64,000 nt of DNA from Rachicladosporium sp. CCFEE 5018 (taxonomy: Eukaryota > Ascomycota > Dothideomycetes > Cladosporiales > Cladosporiaceae). The notes under the pieces are model-generated. The model ran no database searches. It had not been told where the DNA came from and was given only the letters and a program-made list of their open reading frames with translations. The stretch is taken from NCBI GenBank assembly GCA_002077045.2, contig KZ111153.1, positions 686,860-750,859 of the forward strand. Direction: 5' to 3'. Below are positions 1 through 10,349 of the stretch, piece by piece. The stretch's first letter is position 1, and every line of letters begins with the position of its first letter. A program made the translations under genes and the position numbers.

Positions 1-1366
1 CCAGAGCGACTGGCCAGCAGCGCGAGTGGGATCCCGCGGCCGACGTCGGGCGAGTGAAGATCGAGCTGTCGGCTGGCTACGACATGTATGATGCAGGAGA
101 TTGGCTCTTTCGCAAGCTCGCCACCACTGCGTGTTTCTCATTCTATCCAGCGCCGATGGGTTAGTCGACACTGTCTCCCCACCCAAGATACTTCAAACTG
201 ACATTCTGCAGACCACCTCGAAAAAGTCGGCATCGCGTGGCCGAGTAAGCAAATGTTCGACAACCCGTTGCAAATCGCCTCACCTGCCACGCCTCGCTCG
301 ATGCTCCAAGACTACGGCAAGCCAAGCGACTACCATAGACGTAGCGTGAGCCATGGCAGCATCGGAATGTCTTCATCGCCTTCGATGGCACTCCCACATC
401 CGCCGCCGCCTACGCCAGCGTACGCACATCAGTTGTACCAGAGCTTCTCTCAGGATGCCCACAGCAACTACGACTTGAGCAGCAGATCGACGTCAGTATA
501 CAGTAATTTGGGTCTCTCTGGCGCGGCAGAGTCATTGTCTACTGGCCTCAAGGATAGCTACACAGTTGGCCGGACACCGCAAGTCGAGAAGAATCGCATA
601 TCCAGCGAGCAGATGAGCCGCCTCATCCAGGCTCTGGGTCCAGATCAAAAGCAGCAACTCACTCAATCTCTTACCTCGTCTCAAGCCATGCCACCGCCAC
701 CATTGCCGTTGCACGCCATCACCGCAAAGCATAACCGCACGGATCGGCGTGCATCCTTCGGCCAGCCGGAAAAGTATGAGCTCACAGAGGACAAGGTGAC
801 GGACTACGGAAATGATCATCGTGGCCTATGCCGCAGCTCGGACGTGAGCATGCATGCCGACTGCACACACTACCCGGCTTGCATGTTCGAGAATGACATG
901 GGTCAAATACTGCATAGCAGTCCAATCATGCCCGCTACCGTCATCAAGGGAAAGAAGGAAGGCTCATCGCCAAATCCACGTAAGTCGGCTGAACTACGTT
1001 GAATGGGCAAAGACTGACCGCGATCCAGCTCGCGACTTCATGTCCACCATCCTAACTCCTACCTCGCCCAAGGCAGCCCAGACACCAAGTGCAGACCACA
1101 TGTCCGTCACCGAGTCCAGCCCGGCAAACTCCACGGGTCGTAAGCATAGTCGCTACGCTCTGCGTGACCTACCCATCGACAATGGCTCGCCCGAGAAGAA
1201 TGTGAACCAGTCCGGCAAGAAGTCTACGTCTCGCAAAGTCAGCAGGACTTCGATGAGCTCGGATGCTTCGACCGCGTCTAGGAAGGCGAAGGGACGAAGC
1301 AACGTGATGGGAATGCATGTGAACACTGACGAGGACAAGGAAAATGTCATGATTGTGGATGCTTGA
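1..1366 (+). CDS. Fungal-specific protein, 5'-truncated by window edge
   Basis: Three exons are visible: from before position 1 to 162, 212-979 and 1029-1366, with GT-AG introns at 163-211 and 980-1028. Phases join without a break, giving about 421 residues plus an unseen N-terminus. The first exon reads as a compact conserved block (WDPAADVGRVKIEL, then AGYDMYDAGDWLFRKL, then SFYPAPMD). The bridging segment HLEKVGIAWPSKQMFDNP crosses the first splice. The rest is low complexity: Pro-rich (HPPPPTP), Ser/Thr-rich and basic toward the C-terminus, as in a disordered nuclear or signalling protein. I do not recognise a named domain. The frame stays open upstream of position 253, so the ATG there is internal and not the start. 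The 3' neighbour, scytalone dehydratase, is convergent, with about 250 bp between the two stop codons. Confidence 0.6.
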
Positions 1367-1616
1367 GGTGGTGGCAGTGAGTCGCGGTGCTCGCTACTGG
1401 GTGGTGTGTCGCTGTTGCTGTTTGGTGCGCTCACATGCACTCGCACCGGTTGTCGGAGTAGTAGTCGAGCCGCCGGTAGATTGGTCGACCAGACGGAAAG
1501 AAGCGAAGTCTAGCTGTCCAAGTAGTATTTGTACTATACTGCATGTACTATATGCCCACTCATATGCATCGTCCAACATCGGCCAATGTGTCCGAAATGC
1601 TGCTCAACACATGAAC

Positions 1617-2259
1617 TTATGCCTTGGGCGGAATGCCCAACGCCTGCTGCGCAACAGCATCCGCCTGCTTCTCCGCATGCGCGCCCAACTCGCCCGACTC
1701 CCTCCCCTCAGCAAACACCTTATCAAAATCATACTCAGCCCACCTAATATCCGGGTTCAAGCCCGCGAACTTCCAAACGCCCTCAACCTTCCTATACCAG
1801 TGCGTATTATAACTATGCGCATGTCCCTTAACCAGGACCTCCTTTCTGCTAGCATCCTTGTACTTCTGGTGCGGCACGCGAAGCTGATGGTAGCCAATAA
1901 TGCTCTCATCGTCGACTTTCTCCCATTTCGTGCCGCCGATGAAGTGCTGTGTCATTAGGAGAGGATCGCCGAGGACTTTTGGGTCGCGCGCCATGGCGAG
2001 GTATTCGTCCGCTGGCATTTCCTCCCAGATTTTGTTGAGGAAGGAGCGGTAGTCTACGCGGAGGGTGGGGGCGATGCAGAGGGCCAGGCGGTCCCAGTCT
2101 TTTGTGTCGTAGCTGGCGGCCCATTCGTAGACGGCGGCCATGCAGCCTTGCATCTCTGGATTTCCTGTCAGTACTAGATCTCAACGTTGAGCAGCTGGTC
2201 GTGAGCGTACCCTCAAGGGAGATGAGCTTGACGGGCACGAGCTGAGTTGGTTCACCCAT
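1617..2259 (-). CDS. SCD1: Scytalone dehydratase (DHN-melanin pathway)
   Basis: Two exons, 2211-2259 and 1617-2155, flank a 54-bp intron and encode 195 residues. The enzyme dehydrates scytalone to 1,3,8-trihydroxynaphthalene and vermelone to 1,8-dihydroxynaphthalene in fungal melanin synthesis. The sequence follows the family closely: YEWAASYDTKDWDRL with the active-site region aspartate, DYRSF with the substrate-binding tyrosine, MTQHFIGGTKWEKV and KGHAHSYNTHWY with the two catalytic histidines, and GVWKFAGLNPDIRW. The fold is the NTF2-like alpha+beta cone. It is slightly longer than the roughly 172-residue rice-blast enzyme because of a C-terminal Ala/Gln-rich tail. The start at 2259 is the only ATG that joins the first short exon in phase. 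The gene is divergent from the amidohydrolase at 3192; a polyketide synthase or reductase of the pathway is not in the window. Confidence 0.95.
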
Positions 2260-3191
2260 TGTGATGTCTTGTAGTGGACTTGAGATTGGTTGTTCTTTCT
2301 AAGCTGCTCGAGTGGGATTGACAGTATGAAAGATTGTGAACAAAGGACTCTGAATTGCGATACTTTACGGAAGCAATGGATACCGCCTTTTCGTCCGCCC
2401 CACGCAGATACTCCGATCAGAAGCACAGATTACCTTCAGGGCCGGACATGCAGGCACAATGTGGTGCGGGGGGAGGGGCCGGACGAAGATGTTGGTGGAT
2501 GCGAGCCAAGCATCGAGGGATGCAATCAGCCTTCGCTGCTCTGTTTTCAGACCGAAGATGCCGAGCCTGTTGTCGAGTCTACAACAATCCCGATATATGC
2601 GCTTGCAAGATGTTCAGATCTTAAGAAAGAATGATGTCCTCGCACTCAGCCAGCCACCGGTGTTCCGAGTACGGCTCGTAAAGTGCTAGCTGCAGGTACA
2701 GCTTCGTACCCGGTCTGCAACCTTCTAACACTCCGAGAGGGTTCGGCGGCACGATGTATGAGCTGTGAGGCTTCTGACCAGAGTAGCAGCTCTGCACAGT
2801 AATTAAGGTGTCGTATCGCAGACCAAGGACCCGGTAGGATATTGCTCGTACCTCTATTTCTACTCCCTGTTCAAGGCTCGTTGATGTTACCTTGATCCAC
2901 TACCTACTCGCTATGCCATCGCTTGCGTGACAGACACAGATTACTCCACCACCAGAGGAAAAGGCTCAGCCTTGGTAACCTCGTGGACCCTCCGACACGC
3001 GACGTCACGGAAGAGCAGAAGTCTTCTCATCAACCCAGCGGACCAAGATCGCGTTTTCGCGTATACCCGAGTCGACAGAGATACTGTAAGAACGACAGCG
3101 TCTCCAGGCGCAGAGCACCTACGAGATCCAAAAACTACTTGGCGCCAGCAACCTCGATACCGCCTTGGAGGATCTCATAAATTTCGCCACC
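2260..3191. promoter_or_regulatory. Divergent intergenic region, SCD1 / amidohydrolase
   Basis: About 930 bp lie between two divergent start codons. No coding frame with protein-like composition is visible. It must hold both promoters; no specific operator is identifiable by eye. Confidence 0.45.
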
Positions 3192-4202
3192 ATGCCTCCA
3201 CCCTTGATCGCACTAGAGGAACACTTCCTCCACCCCACCGTCCTCTCCACCCCCTCAATCGCCCAGACCTACTCCGAGCAACTCAAGCACGTCCCCGGCC
3301 TGCGCGGAAAGCTCCTCTCTCTCTCAGACCTGCGACTGGCTGATATGGACAACTCCCAGATCAGTCTCCAAATCCTGTCTCATGCCCCAACGCCGGGGAG
3401 TCCTAGCCCCTCGCAATGTGTAGAGATAAACGACGCCATGGCTTCAGCCGTGAAAGCGCATCCCTCCCGCTTCGCAGCCCTCGCCTGCCTACCCATGAGC
3501 GATCCCACCGCCGCAGCAGCAGAGCTCAAGCGTTGCATCAAAGACCTGAAGTTTGTCGGCGCCCTAGTCGACAACCACTGCCACGGCACATTCTACGACG
3601 GCGCTGCCTACCTCCCCTTCTGGGCCGCAGCCGCAGAAATGCACGCACCGATCTATCTCCACCCAACGTGGTCCGACCCCTTCACAGCCTCTCTCTACGC
3701 CCCAGCCCTGGACCCTGAGACCGCAGAACAGAGTTTCAGCGATGCAGCGACGAAAGGTATGGCTGCCAGCGCAATGGGCTGGCATAACACGACAGCCATC
3801 CACTTCCTGCGCCTCTACGCCTCGGGACTATTCGACAAATTGTCAAACTTGCAGATCGTGCTGGGACACTTTGGCGAAGGCCTGCCGTTCTACATGGAGC
3901 GGATCAACGTACTGAGCAGACGCTGGGGAACCTTCGAGCGAAGTTTCGAGAAAGTGTATAGAGAGAATCTATATATTACTACCTCGGGTGTTTGGGCATT
4001 AGCGCCCATGGCGTGTATACTGCGGAACACGCCGATGGAGAGGGTGATGTTCAGTGTGGATTATCCGTTTGCTAATAATGCTGATGGATTGAGGTGGTGG
4101 GAGGACTTTGAGGGGAGTGAGATGGTGACCAAGGAGCAGGCGGAGATGATTGCGTATGGGAATGCGGAGAGGGTGTTTGGGGTGAGGGCGCCGAAGCGGT
4201 AG
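3192..4202 (+). CDS. Amidohydrolase-2 family protein, probable aromatic acid decarboxylase
   Basis: An intronless gene of 336 residues. The start at 3192 is chosen over the in-frame ATG at 3165 because it lies in a near-ideal context (GCCACCATG) and family members begin at IALEEHF. Metal-binding and catalytic elements of the ACMSD/gamma-resorcylate decarboxylase type are visible: the N-terminal EEHF (E-x-H), LHPTW with a barrel histidine, LGHFGEGLPF with a second histidine, and the late VDYPF aspartate. The fold is a TIM barrel binding one divalent metal. Known members decarboxylate salicylate-like and resorcylate-like acids, or act on related phenolics. The exact substrate cannot be read from the sequence. 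Placement next to scytalone dehydratase suggests, but does not show, a role in phenolic or polyketide metabolism. Confidence 0.85.
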   Translation: MPPPLIALEEHFLHPTVLSTPSIAQTYSEQLKHVPGLRGKLLSLSDLRLADMDNSQISLQILSHAPTPGSPSPSQCVEINDAMASAVKAHPSRFAALACLPMSDPTAAAAELKRCIKDLKFVGALVDNHCHGTFYDGAAYLPFWAAAAEMHAPIYLHPTWSDPFTASLYAPALDPETAEQSFSDAATKGMAASAMGWHNTTAIHFLRLYASGLFDKLSNLQIVLGHFGEGLPFYMERINVLSRRWGTFERSFEKVYRENLYITTSGVWALAPMACILRNTPMERVMFSVDYPFANNADGLRWWEDFEGSEMVTKEQAEMIAYGNAERVFGVRAPKR

Positions 4203-4434
4203 TACATGGAATAGGGTCTATGATGCATGCTCCGACCCGAGAACAAACTGGTTTGACAAGCTCAGACAAAATACTTAAGTGCAGGTGAAAATGGGTTGAC
4301 GAAGATGATGCGCTCGTACACCATTCTAGGCTATCTACCCGATGATACTGAGATGCAAACCACATAGCCTGCCCTCATGCCCAGAGCGGGAGCCATAAAG
4401 CGCCAGTAGAACTCAACACCACACAATAACGCGC

Positions 4435-5329
4435 CTAGTAGAACGTGCTTGGGCGCTGTGCGGAGAAGACCTTGCCGCCCTTCTTGGGAGGGTTGCGATG
4501 CGGCAGGGGGAACTTGAGGTTCTTCGTGAGCAGCTGCTTGATGTACGGCCGGCGGATGTCCTCGGTCTTGGTGACCTCGACGACCTTAAGGATCTGCATG
4601 TCATTGTTAGTATGCTGTCGTTACCATTTGAGAGGGTTTCAAGACGTACGTGGACTGATCGGAAACGAGAGCGATGACGGGCGGCCATGTCTTGGTACAT
4701 GGACTCGACAGCGTCGGTGCGGGACATGTCGCGGTACTCCTTGTACATGTTGTGGGTGCCGGAGCGGGAGTCGTAGCGGATCCAGATACCGAAGTTCTTG
4801 ACCTTGAGGGGGTGCTTCTCGTGGATCTACATGATCATGTGTCAGTCTCCCAACGTCCTACCTCCCTGACATCTTCGCTCGATGCCTGCCGATTTGACAG
4901 CAATGCAGTGCGTACCTGGTTCAGGGTGACGATCTCGCCATTCGCCTTCTTGATCTTCCTCAGCTTGGAGAGGAAGTACCAGAAGCGGCTCTTGGCGACG
5001 ACCTCATTGGGAGCGAAAATGCGCATGCGGTAGAGCTTTGGTGCCGGGTTGGCATCAGAGGGCAACAAGCGCCCAATGACCTGGTATTCCTGCAGGCGAC
5101 CTGTTGGGGAACAGTATCAGCGCTGTCTGACGGATGTGATGTGTGTGTCGTGGGCGTTGTGGTATTGTCCTTTGCTGAGCATGCCGTCCGCGCGACTGGA
5201 TTTCTTGTATGCCTTCCGCGCTCACTGATCTCCCTCGCTCAGGCCATGCTCGCGGTATGCCATCTCTTTCAACCCATATCGACAGCCTTGGCACTCTCAG
5301 GTGTGATTCGGAGGCGATTGCTTACCCAT
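4435..5329 (-). CDS. RPL20: 60S ribosomal protein eL20 (L18a)
   Basis: Four exons: 5326-5329, 4916-5100, 4650-4826 and 4435-4593. They give 174 residues, the normal length for eL20. Exon 1 contains only ATGG, followed by a 225-bp intron; the remaining introns are 89 and 56 bp. Conserved segments in order are RLQEYQVIGRLLPSD, KLYRMRIFAPNEVVAKSRFW, KIKKANGEIVTLNQ, HPLKVKNFGIWIRYDSRSG, THNMYKEYRDMSRTDAVE and the C-terminal basic run ending near STFY. It is a component of the large ribosomal subunit. It is divergent from the CSN12-type gene, with a 283-bp spacer that must hold both promoters. Nothing else matches so fully; identity is secure. A short-exon architecture is common for fungal ribosomal protein genes. 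Confidence 0.95.
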
Positions 5330-5612
5330 CTGTGGTGGTTGTCAGTACCTTTGGCGCTTCCGTCACTTCGTTGTACTCACTATTTCCGGAGTGTGTGAGA
5401 ATCGGTGTCGTTGTCGCGGTCGCTGATCATGTGTCGCTGCCGTCAATTGCGACAATTCGAGTGTTGCGTGTGCGAAATTCGAGATGCGGAACAGTCCGCT
5501 GCCGAGGAATTGCCGAGCTGTAGTTGCCTCAGGCTCGAGTATTTCTGCCTCACTTGCTCACCTAAACAACCTTGATCATATTACTTTGTACACTGATGAC
5601 AAGGCAGCAATC

Positions 5613-7168
5613 ATGGACGCCCTCTTCACCGACTTCGCCACGGCCCAGAACCACAGCCAAGGCTACCTCTTCGCCTCCGCCATCTCTCCCACCCCTCCCC
5701 CACATGACCCATCCCGTCTCCACGCCTTCCTCAGCAGCACAAATACCTACAGTCTTGAGACAGACCTGCGCTACAAACTGCAGTACAACCCTGATATCTC
5801 GCCCAAGCTTCAGCCTGAAGAGGTGAGTGCCTGGAGCGAGGTATTCAAGGCATTCTACAAGTTTGTTGGCGTACTGCTGCCGGCTGAGGAAAGCGAGGGA
5901 ACTGGGGATTGGGCTAGTGTCTACGAGAGCTGGAAGGAGGTCGTGAGGGTGCTGTTGAGGGGGTACACGGGGAATGTGTTTGACGCGTGGACGATCCCAT
6001 GCTTGTATACTGCGGCCAAGTACCTGAAGGTCTTCGCGATCAAAGCGGACGAGAGTAGTGCTTCGCAGCGGGATAGCGGTGTGCTAGTGCCTGGAAGTGA
6101 GGCGCTGGGACAAGAAGAGGATGCATTTGGCAACGGAGGCAAGAACGAGAAGCTGGAGAATGCAGCGGCGGAGATCAACAAGCTTTTCAGTGCTTGTCTG
6201 ACAGACCGGTACGTAGTCCATAGCCAGCATACCCATACCCACCACACCAAGCTCCTCTCGATCAAGGTAAGTACTGAGTCTCATCCTCCCAGCTCTCCCC
6301 TAGCAGACTCCCGCAAATGGGCCCTCTACCCCCTAACCAACACCCTCTTCGCCCTCTACTTCCGCCTACACTCCCACTCCCTCTGCCACCACATCCTCCG
6401 CACGCTGGCAACCTACACCGCTCGCAACGACCTCCCACCCTTGAACCTCTTCCCCAAACCCCATCAGATAACCTTCCTCTACTACACCGGCGTGCTGCGC
6501 TTCTTAGATGAGGACTACGTAGCCGCTGAGACAAACTTGGAAGAATCGTGGCGGATGTGTCCGCGCGAGAGCGAGGGAGGGAGGAACATGGAAATGATAC
6601 TGAGTTATCTCATCCCGACGAAGTTGATCACGAAACATGTTCTGCCTTCGAAGGGGCTGCTGGCTGGCTATCCTCGACTTGCAGAACTCTACACGCCTCT
6701 TTGTGATGCTCTGCGGCGCGCTGATCTCCGCGCTCTGGACGTCGCGCTCACGGAAGGCGAAACGGTGTTCATCCACAAACGGGTGTACCTCGCCCTTGAG
6801 CGAAGTAGGGATATCGCGATCCGGAATCTGTTTCGAAAGGTCTTCTTAGCGGGTGGGTTTGAGGCTGGCAAAGAGGGTCTAGCGCCTGTGAGGAGGACAA
6901 GGGTGCCGTTAGAGGAGTTTGGGCTGGCGTTGAAGATGATGGGTGGGGAGGTGGGTGATGGTGAGGATGGCGAGGTGGACGGGGAGGAGGTGGAGTGTTT
7001 GATTGCAAACCTGATATATAAGGTATGATGCGCTGATGCTGTGAATGTGTTGGAAGAATAGGAGAGGAGCTGACGATGTGGCAGAATCTGATGAAAGGAT
7101 ACATCGCCCGCGAGCACGGCAAGGTGGTGCTGGCGAAGAACGGAGCGTTCCCTGGCACTGGAGTCTGA
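5613..7168 (+). CDS. CSN12: PCI-domain protein, CSN12/THP1-type
   Basis: Three exons: 5613-6208, 6293-7022 and 7085-7168, giving 469 residues. The start MDALFTDFATAQ is the family start; the frame upstream of it lacks family sequence. Family hallmarks are YNPDISPKLQPEEVSAWSEV, GDWASVYESWKEVVRVLLRG, the block IPCLYTAAKYLKVFAIKADE, then SRKWALYP directly after the first splice, FLYYTGVLRFLDEDY, LIPTKLI, ERSRDIAIRNLFRKVFLAGG, and the PCI winged-helix end with the last splice at LIYK/NLMKGYIAREHGK. In yeast, proteins of this class associate with the COP9 signalosome (Csn12) or with mRNA export complexes (Thp1). Length and C-terminus fit the filamentous-fungal CSN12 group. It shares its promoter region with eL20. 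Confidence 0.9.
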
Positions 7169-7911
7169 GACTGTCTTTTGTCATTGCAACAGACTTACGA
7201 AGCACGAGCGCAATTCGTCGGATTAGATGGGCCCGCACGTTATGACCAAGTCTTCATGGCACACGAGCAGCGACGCCCTAGCAGATGGTACCGAGGGGCA
7301 TGCTTTATTGGCTTGGCAGGTACCGCATGTGTGCATGTGGGCGATGTACACCCTCCCGGACTCTAGCGAGCGCGATGAAGTGACTCATCACCAGCGGCCT
7401 CATATGCGGCTGGGACGGGTGGCGATCATATGGTGGGCGTACCGGGATACCGTCGGACTACATCAGCTACGGTACGCCGAGTGGTCCCAGGATCGACAAG
7501 TGTGAGGACAACATTGAGGAAGCGATGGAGATGGGGTGCAAAAGTATTGCTTGCGTTTGATGAAGATACATCAATACTATGGCCGTAACATCGACCATGC
7601 CTACACACGTTCCGCCCTGCGGACGCACGGCGGCCTGTCCTCGCAATCTCAGGCAGCTTCCCAAGTTTCATCCAATTCTCGCGATGAAGTGTAGTGATAC
7701 ATTCTGACTGTCTCGTCTACCTATCCGTAACGCCATGGAAGCCCTCCCAAGAGTATGTTGATTCCAGTAGTCGAACAATGTAAGCAGCAAAGTATGTGTA
7801 CAAGAAGGGTATATCGCTCAGCAAACGAAGGGCGAGAAAGAAGACCACTCGATAAGAGCGGCACTCTGGCCGATAACAACGGTGGCGACAGCGAAGCTGC
7901 AGCAGCGAGAC
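7169..7911. other. Convergent intergenic region without recognisable gene
   Basis: 743 bp lie between the 3' ends of the PCI gene and the BTB gene. The short frames here have no protein-like composition and no splice-linked continuation that I could find. It probably carries the two 3' UTRs. Confidence 0.4.
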
Positions 7912-8856
7912 TTACTTCCCGCCAGTGACATCGTCCTACGGTTGTTAGTCGTCAGTCATCCCATACTTGGAAGTGACAACATACCAAATGATTCACCATC
8001 GCCACAAACAAATCAAACCACACCGCACTTCCCCCCCGCTCCATTTCCATCTGCATCGTGCCGCTCCTCTTGAACGTCGCTCGACTCCTGATGATCAATG
8101 CCAGGTAATGCGCTCGTAACTTGGAGTCTGACGCTGGCGTGTGGGCGTAGGCGAAGCGAGCCGAAGAGAGAATTGTGGAGCATTGCACGCCGGATTGGAG
8201 ACCTTGTTTCTTGAGGGCGAGGCGTTGGAGGGCGGGGAGGGAGAGGCGGTGGGCTGTGCACTGCTGGCATGTTAGAAGAGGGAAGAGGAGGGAGGGGGAG
8301 GGAGGGGAAGACGGACGTAGATCACTGTGTCCTTCAGGACAGCTCCGCCGACGCCGTTGTGGTACACCGTGCTCTCGCCGTTGCTGTTATTGCCGTCCAG
8401 ACTCTCCAAATACCACGATGCCTTCCTTTTGTCGTAAGCAAGTCTCGGCGTATAGTCGCCCTTATACAGAAACTCCAGAACGGCGGAGAAGACCTCCGGC
8501 TCCTCGTCCGGCAAGTCTATCCGCTTATTACCTGTTTCGAAGAACTGCGCTCGGCAGGCTTGTGCAAAGTAGGGCGACTTACACAGCACGTCTTCGTGAG
8601 CTGCGAAGAGCCGCTGTGTCGGACCGACGGAGATTGTGAGGATGGCTGAGTTGAGGTTGGGGGATGCTGGGGTGCTTGAACCTGGGCTTTGCTGGTGATG
8701 GGATTGTGGCGAGGAAGAGGGTTGTTGGGTGTGGGCTATGATCCGGGACGTGCGATTTGGGTCTTTGAAAGATCGCTGCTTCTTCGCCGTGGTGGCTTTA
8801 CCGGCTCGGTAGCTGAAGCTGTCTCTCTGTGATGGGTTCTTGCGGGAAGAGAACAT
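7912..8856 (-). CDS. BTB/POZ domain protein
   Basis: Three exons: 8317-8856, 7985-8260 and 7912-7935, giving 279 residues. After a basic, Ser/Gln-rich N-terminus of about 75 residues comes a BTB fold: LTISVGPTQRLFAAHEDVLC, SPYFAQACRAQFFETGNKRI, LPDEEPEVFSAVLEFLYKGDY. The segment after the first splice (YCTAHRLSLPALQRLALKK, GLQSGVQCSTILSSARFAY) completes the BTB/BACK-like helices. It ends FKRSGTMQMEMERGGSAVWF, LFVAMVNHL and a seven-residue last exon. The first intron is a polypyrimidine run on the sense strand. BTB proteins of this type often serve as homodimers or Cul3 adaptors; the partner is not evident here. A large divergent spacer separates it from the gene at 10350. Confidence 0.88.
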
Positions 8857-10349
8857 GGTTGATGGCTGTCGATGGAAAGCCTGATGAGAGACAATGTCTT
8901 GCGACGGAAGCCAAAAGCGGAGCTTTCAGAGAAGAGGTGCAGGGTAGCAGTCATATATATACTGCACTCGCGATCTGAGGCAGCAACAGGAAGACGGCCG
9001 AAGAAGGCGAACGAAAGGAGAAGCCACCCACCTTCAAATAAGTACCCTAGCATCTCCGACGTCGATGCATCGCATTGCCTCTATCCGCAGCATCCCTCCC
9101 ATCTACGCTACACACCGGCCTCACGGGAGTCAGAAGTCAGAATGCAGCAGAAAGCAGGTCGCAGCAGCGATAGTCACACGGGGAACGCGGCCCACTCTAC
9201 GCGTGTCCAATCGCGATATAGACACGATTTCACGTGATGTGACTTCGTGAGTCAAAACCGAAAGTGGTTGCATGGGAGCGTGGGTGCCGGAGCCTGGGCT
9301 GGGTGCGTGCTCGTTGCACGGCGTGTGAGTGCTAGGCCTAGATTGGGTTGGCGCCGTGTGGCCGTTTGATGGCTTCGGGTAGCAGGGAGGGGGACGGCGA
9401 ATTTCTCCGAGGTGTCGTGGCGAGGAGGCCGCCTTGCTGACGAAGTCGCATTGTAAAGGCGCACTCGTAGGCTTGCCTCGATCTGTAGGCGATGGTATCG
9501 ATGGCTTCGTAAGGGTGGTGCACATAGGCAAAGTTGCCTACGAGGTGCAATGTAGATGCAACGCGATGCGATGTGATGCCGGCGAAGGCAGGCTGGCGCT
9601 ACTCAGCCGCCGCTAATGCACGACCTTCAATCCCTTGCGTTCCTGCATCTTGCTGCCGAGAGAACATCAGACGTCGGAGGGTGGCCATTCGAGGGCAACT
9701 TCCTTCACATACTGATCATGCCTCCGCGTTGTTACACGTGAAGCCCGAACGAATTGCTATCACGCTCGTCAAGGATGACGTTGATGCCGCCAAATGAGGG
9801 CCACATCAGATGTCTACCCACTTTCTTGATCAAATGCCAACCAGTCAGCTGTAAAGTCCTGACAAGCTCCAACCAAGAGAGATTCGCCCTCAGCGACTGC
9901 AGGCCGAGTGTGAGCTTACGCAGCATTGTTAGCATGGGCAGCCAGAAGTCCCTATGCCGCTGCACAACGGCAGGGTAGCATTTTGACTTCATATCAGCAG
10001 CCGATACGCTGCGCAATTGATGACTGCCTTGTCGTCTATCTGGGCGGGACCAAAATTGGACCACCAGCGAAGGTTGCAACAGCTACCCAGAGTCGATCGA
10101 GTCTGTTGCCTTGCGGGTGATGAGTTCCTGCTGTTTTCGCTGGTTAGCCAAAGCCAGGGAAGCTGCAAACGCGGCGTTAGCGATTCTGAGACACAGCATT
10201 GGAAGGTGCGTCCGCCTTACTGACTGTTGACTGATCTCATGAACTATCTACATATACCCTAGTCACATGAAAATCAACGAGCTACTCGATCGTTAGTCAC
10301 ACGTCAGATACAGCTGATACATCTCAATACGTGATCCCAATAATCCAGG
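8857..10349. other. Long divergent intergenic region
   Basis: About 1.5 kb lie between the BTB start and the ubiquitin-like-domain gene. Several short frames occur on both strands (for instance 9732-10079 minus) but none shows family sequence. No tandem repeat, tRNA or transposon end is recognised. It must contain both promoters. Confidence 0.4.

Noticed and set aside
5101..5325. snoRNA inside the long eL20 intron
   Set aside because: CTGA strings occur, but no C box or terminal stem could be paired.
6208..6292. Reading the PCI gene without its first intron
   Set aside because: The intron is a multiple of three without stops, but its translation is unlike the family, and splicing restores TDRSPLADSRKW.
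9732..10079. 115-codon minus-strand frame
   Set aside because: Starts and ends without family sequence; probably chance in GC-rich DNA.
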